Assembly (NCBI RefSeq): GCF_026745355.1
Contig: NC_079208.1
Span: 18,531,213 to 18,595,212 of the forward strand
Reading direction: 5' to 3'
Source: Beta vulgaris subsp. vulgaris
Taxonomy: Eukaryota > Streptophyta > Magnoliopsida > Caryophyllales > Amaranthaceae
Length of the DNA stretch: 64,000 nt
In this document: positions 31,740 through 42,815 of the stretch, one piece after another
How positions within the stretch are numbered: position 1 is the first letter of the stretch
Layout of the letters: the number at the start of each line of letters is the position of its first letter
The notes under the pieces: generated by a model
Told to the model about the DNA's origin: nothing
What the model saw: the letters and a program-made list of their open reading frames with translations, nothing else
Databases searched by the model: none
Position numbers and translations under genes: made by a program

Positions 31740-34313
31740 CCTTCACCGTTCTTATTAGGACATCTTTGCTTATTGTGTCCCGGAACCTTACAAATGCTAC
31801 ATCTATATTTGCCAGGCCTATCAGCTGCATCCATTTCATTTTGTATTCAAGTGGACCTTGGACGTCCAGCTCCACGCTTTAGCCTCGCATCAGCTATAAT
31901 TCTCGGGCCATCATATGGAGAACAATTATGCATATCATGCACAGGCTTGAAAAAGGACATATAAGTAGATCGATACTCGATAGTCATAAAAGAAGCGTCC
32001 ACAAAATCACTATATGACAAGCTCCGGTATAGACATACCGCAAGGACATGAGAACACGACAACCGCAAAATCACTATATGACAAGCTCCGGTATCGACAT
32101 ACCGCAAGGACATGAGAACACGACAACTTATATATTATGACTTTTTCACATGTACATGTCTTCTGCATTAAATTCACCGTGTGTTTCTTTCCACCTTTCC
32201 CTGCAATACAGTCTTTACGTCCAGTAGTGACCTCAAATAGCCCTCGTTCATAGTCAAACACAATCACCTCATGAACACCAGCCTTCTCCATGTTCTTTTC
32301 AATGGTGGTAGTCGCCTTCGGGCTATAATCATGGCCTTCCTCAAATCTTTTTCTACCCAATTCTCTCCTTGTAGCAAAATAAGAATTGACACGATAAAAT
32401 GTCATTCTTACCAAAGCAGTGATCGGAAGACATCTTGCCCCTTTTAGGACACCATTAAACACTTCAGACATGTTCGTGGTTTGCACACCATATCTACACC
32501 CACCATCATGATGAAGAGACCATAGATGAAGGGGAATGTCCAACAGATATCTAGCTGCCTCGACATTAATGGAACCAATTCAATCCATATAGTACATAAA
32601 CTTCCTCTTCTGCCTAGCATATGCAGCTTTTCCGAATAGATTCTTGATGGCAGCATTCTTATACTTCGTTTGAAGCAAGATGTCGCACACAAAATCGGTG
32701 ATGGGCATATATGGTTCTTCCCATCCACTTTGAGGCTCGTTCATAGCTGCAAGGATACCCCTATGATGATCAGAGATGACACACAAATCCTTTCTATCTG
32801 TGACAGAACGTCTAATGCAAGCTAAAAACCAAGACTAGTCCTCCGTGCTTTCTTCCTCCACAACAACAAAGGCAAGTGGGAATAGCTGGAAATTAGCATA
32901 TGTTCCCATAGCAATCAATAATTTGCCTTTGTATTTCCCGTACAAGTGAGTACCATCTATAGTGATAAGAGGTCGACAATGACAGAATCCGGTAATGGAG
33001 GGTTTGAAGGCCCAGAAGACCCTCTTAAAGATGTGCGTAGTGGGATCTTGTGTTGGGATCGTACACCAGTAAACGACAGTGCCTCGATTGGACTCTTTCA
33101 AGGCTTGCAAGTACCTAGGTAACTCTTGATACGACTTATCCCAATTACCAAAAATATTGCTTATTGCTTTTGTTTTGCTAACAAGGCTCTCTTGTATGTT
33201 ATTGAAATTGATATTGGTTCTTCACAAAAGTCAAGATGGACTGAAATTTGAATGAAGGATCAGTCCTAATGAAATCCTCAATAAGATCAGCAACGAAATC
33301 CGATGAAATGAGAGGATGGTCTCCACATGTTATGTCTCCCAAACAATTGCTTGCATGTGGACCAACAAATCATACAATTTTGAATGAGAACGACTTAGTC
33401 ATGATTGCACGCAACCTCCATGGATAGTGACACACTTCCTTTCTGGCACATTCAATCACATACTTTGTGGGCTCTGACTCTAACACCCGAAACATTTGGT
33501 TTCCAGAGATCGACCATGCTTTCGCAAAATTCTTAATTGCTGCAATGAGGCAAACTCTTGTCCTATCTCAAATTCAGAAGCCACAGTCAATGAACCAGTG
33601 CAATTCCAAGTCATCCATGCATCTATTAACCTTTGATCAACTTCGTCAACTCTAAGCCAATCTTGTGAAGGAACACCGCCTTTATTGCCTTGTCAGCTGT
33701 TTCCCTTGCATCATCGTCCTCCTCCCTATCAGAATCCACATGCTCCTCCTCATTTCCCAAAAAATCAACATCATTTCGATGTAGAGTGTCGAGATGGAAT
33801 GTGGATGGTATGTGGGGAGACGAACCAGAAGAACTGAACTCATTCATGTGTTGATTGACATAATGTGGGTCTGACAACATGCTAGTAAATGATTCAAATT
33901 TGCATACTAGGAGCTGATGCCGGTACCTCCATGCTGTCCCTAAAGTCCATTGTAGGTACATAACCCACATTACTTTGAAGATTTATCTCCTTGGGAACTT
34001 GTTCAATGTATACCTCCATTGCCATGGCTGACATTTGTGTCACTGAAAGCCACATAGCACATAGTGATTCGTCATGCTCTAGTGCAATTGGCACTTATTT
34101 CCCCGACATCGAATATCTCATAAACAATTTCAGTTCCACATACATACGATCACATCCAACAACGTCATATACCATATTTAGAATCTCTTGAAACATCATA
34201 CCAGAATTGATGAACAAATTTTTTTTCCTTCCACCTCTATACACAATATCAACGTCATTTTGAGATAGTTCACCATTCCAATAAAGGTATAAAGGATATT
34301 TAGGTTGTTCCAT
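31740..34313 (-). pseudogene. MULE transposase, broken
   Basis: Begins MEQPKYPLYLYWNGELSQND (34313). After an acidic segment come the core motifs LITIDGTHLYGKYKGKLLIA (first catalytic Asp), CVISDHHRGI (second Asp) and a SWIM zinc finger CTCEKVIIYKLSCSHVLAVC; the C-terminus has an RPGKYRCSICKVPGHNKQRC zinc knuckle (about 31820-31760). These are the parts of a plant MURA-type transposase in order. Damage: in-frame stops at about 34095 and 33894, frameshifts between about 33970 and 33130, stops at about 32833 and 32580, and a 64-bp tandem duplication at 32002-32127 just after the SWIM finger. Length fits the family, so this is recent decay rather than large deletion. Confidence 0.85.
32002..32127. 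repeat. 64-bp tandem duplication inside the MULE transposase
   Basis: The unit starting caaaatcactatatgacaag occurs at 32002-32065 and again from 32066, with one base different (tatagacat / tatcgacat). Because 64 is not a multiple of 3, it shifts the frame after the SWIM finger. Confidence 0.9.
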
Positions 34314-34917
34314 ATTCTACATACAAAAAACCATGATGTCTAAGTTATTCTTATTCTAAACATTCAAACAATATGAACACCATTTTTCACCTATACTAGT
34401 AGCATTTGCAACCTAAACACAACAATTCATGCAAAATCAACCATCACAAAATGCTCAACACCATTTTTAACCAACCAATATCAACAATATATCACCTTCC
34501 AATTCATGCAAAATCAACCATCACAATATGCTAAATTTTTTAACCAACCAATATCAACAACTAGATTATACGAATCAAACTAAACAATTTCCATCTAACA
34601 ACAGTTACAAACCTAAATTACATAACAAATATGGCATGCTAAGCAAATTAAATTAAAAAAAAAACAAAAATTAAAAACTCACAAAAAAACAGTTGGTGGT
34701 GGTGCGCTTGGCGTCAGTTGTGCGCCGGTGGTGGTGAGCCTGGCGTCAGTGGCGTGCTGTCGGTGGCTGAGCTCCGGTTGCCGGTCCTCGCCGGTGGTTT
34801 TGTGGGATGATGGTGAGCTGCGGTCGTCGTAAGAGAGAGAGATGGAGAAGTGAGTTTGAGAGAAAAAAAGTTCGAATATGAGAAATTGGGGAAATTAGGT
34901 TGGATTTGGGTATTTTA

Positions 34918-35118
34918 CTAAACCGCTACCCGAAGTAGCGGTTTCCCTTAATGAACCGCTACTCATGACTGAGTTCAAGGGCGACTAAACCGCCACTTCA
35001 AGTCACGATCAACGAGTGTCAACCGCTACTCAAAATAGCGGTTAATTTTAACCATAACCGCTGCTTAGAGTAGCGGTTTGTTTGTATAAACCGCTATTCT
35101 AAGTAGTGGTTTAACTTA
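34918..35118. repeat. Palindrome cluster, right subterminal region of the MULE
   Basis: About five imperfect palindromes of the same type, including aaaccgctacccgaagtagc, aaccgctgcttagagtagcg and aaccgctattctaagtagtg; one has a diverged second arm (aaccgctactcatgactgag). The transposase start (34313) is 600 bp inward. Confidence 0.85.
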
Positions 35119-35455
35119 AGTAGAAAAAAAAATTCTCACGTGCCAACCTACATGGATGGTACGCAGGGAATTTTTTTTTTTGGGGCATATTTGTGGAATT
35201 GATACCCTCTTTTGCATTATTCAAGGAAAAAGTTCACAAAAATTATATATGTTATAATAAACTAACTATCTCATACGAAAACTTATACTATAAAATTGAC
35301 TATGTCATACAAAAACCTACAATATAAAATGTTATTATATCATACAAAACCTGCCAATATCAAATGAAAACTGACTATATCAATTGAAAACTAACTATAT
35401 CATATGGTTTTCGGGTGCACAATAAATTATTGTGAAAACGATCCATTCAAATTTT

Positions 35456-36000
35456 GTTGCTAGTTATTAAAATGAATTTCAGTAGAGATATTATTTTGGT
35501 GCGGTTTTGTTTGTTGTTAGGATGTTGATAGTTGAGTAACGTGAGTTACTTGAGCTGTAAGCAAGAGGGAGGAACGGAAAAGACGACCAAAGCTTATGAT
35601 TCTCAATCCGATCCGACTTAATAAATAGGTCGACCTGAAATAGACCTACTAACCTATTTAGTAGCGTTTTCTAATTTCTATTAACGACGACCTGATTAGT
35701 ATTTATTTAAGTACTTCACGTTTTAAAAAACCGAAGTACATAAATTCATGTATAACAAGAAGACAAATGCAAATATAATACAACCCTTTTATCTTCATTT
35801 AACTTGAAATTTTGGTTTTTTGAATGGAAAAATTGGCTTTTTGGATGGAAAAATTGAAAGTACAGTAGGTCAACTCAGTTTAAACCTAACTTATCTAAGT
35901 AAACAGGTTCGATGGATTGAATTCAGGTTGGAAATGTTAACTTGAACAATCCCCAAGTGGTGGAAACTTCAAGTAGAGCACAAACTAATTCGTAGAGAAG
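35456..36000. other. Non-coding spacer
   Basis: AT-rich, with a short duplication of tggaaaaattgg/gctttttggatgg at about 35820-35860. No gene or element end that I can support. Confidence 0.5.
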
Positions 36001-36513
36001 ATGGCGAGTGAAGGTATTTGGGCCTGTGATATGAATTTGGATTTCGACTCAGTGTCGACAAAAATGAAGCACACAATAAAGAAAATGGCGAAAGAGATCC
36101 TAAGACAATCCAAAGGAAGCATGCCACCAAGTAAGGACACATCTTGGTGGAACGAAGATGTTCGACAAGCGATGAAGCACAAATGAGAATGCTATGAAAA
36201 GTTGGGAAAATATGGAGTTTGCGAGAACTACGAGATGTATAAGGAGGCTAAAAGGGAACCAAAGAAGGCCGTAAGATAGGCTAGCAAGTAAATCATGACC
36301 TCTACGCAATATTGGATACAAAAGAAGGGGAAACGGACATCTATATAATTGCTCGAATGAGAAAGGCATAAAGACGCGAGACATTGGAAGGATTAAGTGT
36401 GTGTGGAGGATGTTGACCAAAAGTTTTGGTGGGATATAAGGAAATAAGGATAGATGGAGGTTCTAATTTGATAACTTATTCAACGGAGATCAACGACACG
36501 ATATTGGAGATAT
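36001..36513 (+). pseudogene. RTE-type LINE relic (between endonuclease and RT)
   Basis: Reads TSWWNEDVRQAMKHK-stop-ECYEKLGKYG and YEMYKEAKREPKKAVR, then the decayed equivalent of a 'KLARMRERKTRDI...CVKDEDQKVL' region, ending DNLFNGDQRHD. This is the linker before reverse transcriptase in plant RTE LINEs. Several stops. The right end is cut by the gypsy LTR at 36519. Confidence 0.7.
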
Positions 36514-36518
36514 AAGTA

Positions 36519-38240
36519 TGTAATCCATCGTAAATTTATGAATTATATATATATATATTTAAATATCTAATTTAGTTTAAAATAATTTATTTATTTAAAA
36601 GGTTAACTATTTTCAAAGTCAAATGAATTATTTTAAAGATTTAAGGAAGTTAAAATATTTTGTTAAGGCATGCTTTGAAAAATAATTGAAATACTATTTG
36701 GATTTGAAAAAGATTTTTAAATGGGCTTGAGGAACCAAATACTAATTGGACTATGAAAAAAAACTTCTAGTAATGTTAGGAGTTTATTCATCAATCCTAT
36801 TCATTATTCAGTCCTACTTAGGATCCAATTGCCTTTTCCTAAGCCCAAAAGGAAAACTTAATTATAAATACCTTTAAGGCTAAAAATTTTACCCACAAAA
36901 ATATTCTCTCTCTCCTCCCTCTTCACCTGATTTTTCTTTCTTCCTTCTTTCTTTCTTCTTCCTCAAGTTTTTGATTAAAGATTATATTTTTATCTTTTAT
37001 TTTAGTACTAATTATGATTAGAAGCTTTAATTTACTGTTTTAATGATGAATCTATAATTATATAAATTATGTATTGAAAGAATAAAAATTCAGATTTAAT
37101 TATTATGTTTAAATTGGATTTTAATTATCAAAGCATGGATTTTTTAGCGTATTAAAGATTGGAAAATCATAGTAGCATACTCCCTCCGTTTCCTAAAGAT
37201 CTTCTCTCTTTCCGTTTAAGGGTGTTTCCAAAAGATCTTCCCTCTTTTGCTTTATTCCTTATTTGGCAAAACAAATTTTCCTATTTACCCTCTCATGTCA
37301 CTATCATATGGTCCACCATTACATTATTAATTCAATTTTACTCCCTTTCTCTCTCCTACTTTAACCCCTTTTTATTTGTTTATTTATCTCAACCCCTTTC
37401 TCTCTCCTACTTTACTCACACCATGCCCCACACAACTTGATTTTCCTTGGTATCTGTAGGAACAATAAGTGGGAAGATCTTTAGGAAACGGAGGGAGTAT
37501 GTTATAAACTAGGAAATTGATTTAACTTTTGAATTTAAGCATGTTTAAGTACGTTTAAAGGGAGTTTAAATAAATTATAAGTTGCTGGAATTTTAGAAAG
37601 GATGTTATTAATTATGGAGTTTTATGGATTTTAATGACTAGTATAGTAGTACTATGCCAGGGAATATAAGTAATTGAAGTTTTAATGATAAAAACAACTT
37701 ATACATATTTTTAAAGGGACTTTAAAGTATTCTAAAGTTTTTGAAATTTATTTGGAGTATTGATTATAAATTCTATTGGTTGTTTTAGGCGGAAACTTCT
37801 CTGTAGGCGACTTCTAAAGTGTTAAAAGTGGTCTATCAATTTGTCTACCTAAGGTACATACATACCTATGTGTTGTTTGATGTAGTATCATGATTTTAGA
37901 AAGGAAAAGTTATGAGTTCATATATGATTGTTATTATGATTGGATTTTACATGTTTTATGCCTGTGTGTGAACATGTTAAGTATGAGATTTAATTATGAG
38001 ATTCATATCATGTTTTTATGGAATATTGATGCAAGCATGTTGGTTGGGAACTTAATTTATTAATTCAAATGGGGGAATTAATATATTTATCACTTGGATC
38101 ATGATTGAATCATGTGATCCCTTATATTATTATTTTCACTACTCTATGAGGACTGTGGGCCTTCTTTGGTAAGTTGATAATTTCTACCTTTATTAAAAGG
38201 TAAGTTTGTTGTTGGCTAGGTTCAACAAATAAAAAGGATT
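36519..38240 (+). mobile_element. Ty3/gypsy LTR, incomplete, in + orientation
   Basis: Starts tgtaatcc. It matches the reverse complement of the LTR at 43639-53529 over most of its length, sharing aggcatgctttg, cttgaggaacc, ttgctggaattt, catgttttatgc, aggactgtggg and ggctaggttcaacaaataa. It stops at about 38240 where a copia LTR begins, lacking about 1 kb of the LTR 3' end. No internal gypsy sequence follows. It inserted into the RTE relic. Confidence 0.75.
37180..37498. mobile_element. MITE with perfect 25-bp inverted ends
   Basis: Ends ctccctccgtttcctaaaga (continuing tcttc) and its exact inverse, flanked by TA. The related LTR copy at 52.7 kb lacks it (catagtagcatgataaat), so it is an insertion. 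Stowaway-like, 319 bp, CT-rich interior. Confidence 0.9.
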
Positions 38241-39760
38241 GTGTTGAGTCATGTAGTGTTTTGATGATTATAAACAAATGATGATTATCTAACTAATATA
38301 TGTGTTTGAGATGTGCATATTACATTAACATGAAACAAGTCATCAAAGGTTGAATAAATCACATCATGAAGGTTTTCCAACAAGCGAAGTTCCTAAAAGA
38401 GTTCCTATAAGGAACACAAATAGAGCGGTTCCTAGATACGTCCTATGAGGAGCATTGAATATGAAGTTCTGGAATAGTTCCTGAGTGGGAGCATCAATAT
38501 AACGTTTCAGAGTTGAAACAAGAAGTTCCTGAGCAAGAACTATGAGTGCGAAGTTTCTTAAAGGAACTAGGACACCAAAGTTCCAAAGGTGGAGCTATCA
38601 ACATGCGGTTCTTGAGTTGGAGCAGCATGGTTCATGAATGCAGAAAATATGAGTTTATTTTCTAGGATTCATGTAAGTATGTGGAAATGTGAAAGGTAAT
38701 GGAACAAGGTCTAAAGGAACTCGTAAGGTCAAAGGAATTTGTGGAACTTAGAGACAAAAGTATTTAAAAGTCTATAAATATGATGCATATTATCTATAAG
38801 AATTTATTTAGAGTTTGTTTCTTAATAAATCTCTACTTGGTTAATTAATAATAAATAATATGCATTGGTTGTTTTAGGATTAGTTTTAGTTTTGAAATAA
38901 AAGATAAGTTTTAGTTTTAAAATAAAAGATAAGTTTTAGTTTTGAAATAAAAGATAAGTTTTAGTTTTAAAATAAAAGATAAGTTTTAGTTTTAAAATAA
39001 AAGATAAGTTTCAAATAGAATAGGTTTAACAAAATTAGTTTCTTTAGGAATCTGATTTTAATTAATTTAATTTTATCTTTTCAGTTTTTAGAAAATAAAA
39101 AGCCTAGATTTATAATACGCATAATGAGTGTTGTTAAAGAAATTGTCTGTCTGTTCCTCTCTAAGGAACAGATGTGCTAGTTTATTCATCTAATTTAAAG
39201 GAACTAACTATTAAAAGGAACTAGACTTAGGATGGAGCATTACAACGGTTCATTTATGACAGTTGAGTAAATTATGCCTAGAATTTAGGTAACTATTTCA
39301 TTTAAAGAAAAATTTGATTTTAAGGAAAATCTTTTAAGGAAAAGATTTTATTTTTCTAAAGATAATAAAAATTCTTTTCGGTTTTTATGGAAATATTTTG
39401 AAGATAATATTTTTGGTAAAAGGATTTTATTTTGGTATTAATTAATAATTCAAATATTTTTAATTAAATCAGATTTTCAAATTAATGCTTAAAGTGGTTG
39501 CTAAAATTAAGGAGCAGTAACTCAATTCTCTCCCACGTTTAACAGTGATCATGGAGATCATGGGATGATTGAGGAATGTGTTCCTCCGGGTAAGGAACAT
39601 CATGGGATAATGATTTAACCACTAACACATGATTAATCCCACGTTCATTCTAAAAGACTGCTATAAATATACAAGCTCAATTGAGTTTCAAATGGTCTGA
39701 CTGGTGTCTTTCTATAGTGTTAGACTTATGTCATTCCATAAGTATGGCTTAAGGAATCAA
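38240..39760 (+). mobile_element. Ty1/copia LTR fragment
   Basis: Begins near attgtgttgagtcatgtagt and is full of 'gttcct...aaggaac' words. It matches the reverse complement of the copia LTR at 56973-58327, for example cccacgtt(c/t), aaggaacatcatgggata and actataaatata-like text at about 39540-39690. The expected LTR end is not found, so it is truncated or diverged. No copia internal sequence follows. Confidence 0.65.
38883..39007. repeat. 25-bp tandem repeat, 5 copies
   Basis: Unit gttttagtttt(a/g)aaataaaagataa repeated five times with only the a/g variation, inside the copia LTR fragment. Confidence 0.92.
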
Positions 39761-40122
39761 TATCATTATCTAAAGCAAAATGATAAATCCTACGTGTTAA
39801 GCTCGCAATCACCGAGTAATTCTAGAGCATGAGGAGTGTGAAACGCTCATCTAGGCTATCCACGTAGGATTGCCTACGTGGAATTTGAAAATTATAAAAT
39901 TTTCGGAAATTTTATTGACTTAATTAGGGGTGATTTGAGGTAATTATTTATGATTGGCGTAAATTATGGAATAAAAAAGGCAAGGTCGGTTTTTAAAATC
40001 TCTATTTGTGTTACTGATTGTCCGGAATTTATTCTTTTCAATTTCATGTACATCCGATTTTGCCTATCTAATTCATTTATGGTAATGAAATCAAAATACC
40101 AATCAAGTATGATTTATGTTAA

Positions 40123-40407
40123 GGAAAAATTCACATGAATAATCCCAACTTTCAGCCGTCTTCTCAAAATAATCCCAACTTCAGATTATTTTAATCCCAA
40201 CTTTTGAGAGGACCTTCTCAAAATAAGCCAAACTATCTTTTTCCTTGCCCGCACTAATCCATTTCAGGTCTATAATACGTTTAAAATTAATAGTTCGGAT
40301 TATTAGGAGAATGTCACCCTAAAGTTGGGATTATTCTAAGATAACTCAAAGTTGGGATTATTTTGAGAAGACCGATGAAAGTTTGGATTATTCATGTCAA
40401 TTTTTCC
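40123..40407. mobile_element. Mutator-type MITE with perfect 9-bp target duplication
   Basis: Inverted ends ggaaaaattcacatgaataa and ggaaaaattgacatgaataa, flanked by ttatgttaa on both sides (40114-40122 and 40408-40416). The interior has repeated cttctcaaaataatcccaac words in both orientations. 285 bp, non-coding. Confidence 0.9.
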
Positions 40408-40549
40408 TTATGTTAATTGACAATCAACATTAATTTCGGCCAATCAACTATTCAAATTTTAAAAAATTGCCGAATTTAATTACATTTCACAAAGCTCCCT
40501 TTTAGTATATATAGTACCGAATTGTCATTCATCAACACTACTCAGTTCC

Positions 40550-41026
40550 GTGTTTTTAATTTGCACCGTCATGCCAACTTCGTCATTCACCTCAAAAACA
40601 ATACCATGTCCTCCACAAAATATTATACAATCCCATATTCCAAAGGAAAAATGGCCCACTAAAATTGATTATTCGAATTTTTTGGATGTGGAATCTATGA
40701 TTTTAACACTATTTCGTGGAGGGCATCTATATTTCAATGGTGTGTCGAGTATGTTCACGTTTCATATCAATAGAAGCAATGAAGTTTGGGCTTATGTTGA
40801 AGATGTCAATACAACAATAGATGGTTATCGTCCATATTTTGATTTTTGGAATATGATGTTATATGATCTATAATGCCATCCTCCAAGAGCTTACAAAGTT
40901 GACGATGACTATTTTGAAGACATTGATTTAAACAATACGGATTGTTGTCGTATTAGTAATAAAGTTTTGCTCGATTATATTTATAATGAAACAAATAATG
41001 TATTTTTGAACAAGACTAATTTTTAA
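40550..41026 (+). pseudogene. Unrecognised small protein, copy 1, one in-frame stop
   Basis: Preceded by a TATA-like tatatatagt at about 40508. Frame from Met at 40550 (or MPTSSFTSK at 40571) through IDYSNFLDVESMILTLFRGG to a TAA at 40871-40873, then open again in the same frame for 50 codons (CHPPRAYKVDDDYFEDIDLN ... KVLLDYIYNET) to 41026. It resembles the copy at 42816-43220 in a core (SNF-D-E-MILT-FR-GH) and at the end (LLDY...NE). No domain that I recognise, no signal peptide. Either a recent pseudogene or a gene truncated at residue 107. Confidence 0.5.
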
Positions 41027-41471
41027 TGTTCTTTGTTATTGTTTTTCTTTTTATGTTATTCAAGCCTCTAATAATGTCCAATTATGGAATGATATTGAAG
41101 TAATGGTCTCTACCATTTACCATTTTATTTTGAGAAATAACATGTTTACCACCAATTGTATTCATCACTTTCAAAGCAATTATAGTTCCATGTATTGATA
41201 CTTTGTCTATCTCTGATTATATTATTGCTTGGACCAAGTTCAATACCTAGCAATGTACCTAACATACTTAATTGGATTGTCCTACCTAATTGCAATAAAC
41301 TTAACCTAGCACAACCAGTTATATTTGGGTCTATATAAAGATCTATTTGGTCTTTCTATGCTCATTCCATCACCTCCAAAAACACGATTTTGTTCATTCT
41401 TAAAAAAACTCCTTATTTCATTTAACATTTCATATTTTAGAAGTTTAAGATATACAAAGTATCATCTTCTA

Positions 41472-41720
41472 ATGGATGCAAAATGTATCAATGATGTGAA
41501 AGAAGTTAACAATGTTATGTTCGAATTCTTGGACCAGTGGTCCATGGTTGATGATAAACTAAGTACATGTCTTCAAAGTTTAAATAAAATAGAAGAAGAA
41601 GAAGTTGAGGAAGCTATGGGTTACATTGCTATGATCATTTCATTTCGTAATGCTATTGAACTTGCCGCCAAAGAAGCAAAGTGTACAGTTGAGTATTTGG
41701 ATTCTCTTATTAAGAAGTGA
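41472..41720 (+). CDS. Unrecognised 82-residue acidic helical protein
   Basis: A TATA-like tctatataaagatc at about 41330 is followed by this frame. The longer frame opens at Met 41325, only a few bases after the TATA, so the Met at 41472 (MDAKCINDVKEVNNVMFEFL) is the likelier start. Composition is Glu/Asp/Lys-rich with heptad-like hydrophobics (CLQSLNKIEEEEVEEAMGYI), suggesting a short coiled coil or helical bundle. Ends YLDSLIKK. No homologue recognised; lies between two related broken small genes. Could be a real small gene or chance. Confidence 0.4.
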   Translation: MDAKCINDVKEVNNVMFEFLDQWSMVDDKLSTCLQSLNKIEEEEVEEAMGYIAMIISFRNAIELAAKEAKCTVEYLDSLIKK

Positions 41721-42815
41721 AGTATGAAGAACTATTTATTGGTAATACTAAATTATCTAGCAAAAAATAATAACCTTTGTTTGTATTATTCGTAGTTGTT
41801 TAAAATGTTAGTTTCTTATTTTCAATGTACTAATCGATTAAGTTCAATGAGTTATCATGTTACATGTATTTTTCGGTTATGGTAAAATATAATTTATATT
41901 TTGTTGTTTATTTTATTGTATATCTTACAAATCGGATTGTTAATTTTTTTTATGATATAATGGTCATATAATGTTTGAATGACATAATATAAGTAGTTTA
42001 TTTCGTTTATAACATGCATGTAATAATTTGACATAATATAAGTAGTGATAATAGCACGTTTTCATAATAATATACATAGAATCTTTTTTGTTTTGTTTTG
42101 GAAAACTAAAAACTATAAAAACGTTATGAGAAACTTAAAAATAATGTAAATGATTGTTGCACCATAATGTAAATGCCGAAATTATTCACTTTCTCATAAT
42201 TAATCTTCTCTCCAATAAGTTTTAATAGTCAATCATGTCGAAATTGACAACCATTTAGAAATTGCATTCCTAATTTGAATCACGTACTTTTATTAATTGA
42301 TTCAATCAAGCTTGAAATATGGTAATAAATATTTAACTATATTTTTTTGTTTTAAAATAAAAACAGACATGTGCAAGTAGATCATATATACGAAAATTAT
42401 TCCTAATTTGAATCATATGAATTTAGGGATGGAATATTATCTTATGGTAATTATCATTCATTATCAACTTATGGTGGAAACAATACATTCGTTAAATATG
42501 GAAAACATCAATTGATCTTATTTATTTTAATTATTTTAATTAATTAATCATGTTTAATTTCATCACATATATCGAAATCATTCCTAATTTAGATAACGTG
42601 ATTTTGGGGATTGACTCAATCTATATTTAATACAAAACTTATTTATTACTTACATTAGGTTTACTTCATTGTCTTTTTTTACCATAACAGGTTATGAAAA
42701 CCATATTACTTACATTAGGTTTACCTGTAAATAATGTTATTATATTTATTTCTCCCTACATCCTATACAAGTTATATTCTTAAAAAAAAAACATGTACAT
42801 TAATTTTGTATTGGT
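41721..42815. other. AT-rich intergenic sequence
   Basis: Very AT-rich, with no reading frame or element ends that I can support. A 19-bp phrase attacttacattaggtttac occurs twice (about 42647 and 42706). Confidence 0.5.

Larger units (their letters stand above)
29062..35235 (-). mobile_element. Mutator-like transposon (MULE) with PMD gene
   Basis: 6174 bp. Ends gaattttttccttgaataat and, inverted, gaactttttccttgaataat; similarity continues inward about 105 bp (through attccacaaatatgccc and ctgcgtacc). Flanked by a perfect 10-bp direct repeat acaaaaatta (29052-29061 and 35236-35245), matching the 9-11-bp duplications of MULEs. Inside both ends are several imperfect palindromes built on aaccgctact/agtagcggtt. 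Two minus-strand genes follow: a MULE transposase (34313-31740), then a plant mobile domain gene (31656-29636). Both carry stops and frameshifts, so this copy cannot mobilise itself, although its ends look complete. Confidence 0.9.
28993..35455 (+). repeat. TIR repeat (~280 bp without its insert) hosting the MULE
   Basis: Left end cgtcttgggtggatcgaatt, then aataatttatta. Right end (inverted) is ttgaatggatcg...aataatttattgtg. Internal ~20-bp units such as ctgactatatcaattgaaaa and catacgaaaac match the window-start copy in reverse orientation. The MULE (29062-35235) lies inside, so without it the element is about 280 bp. Superfamily not determined. Confidence 0.6.
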
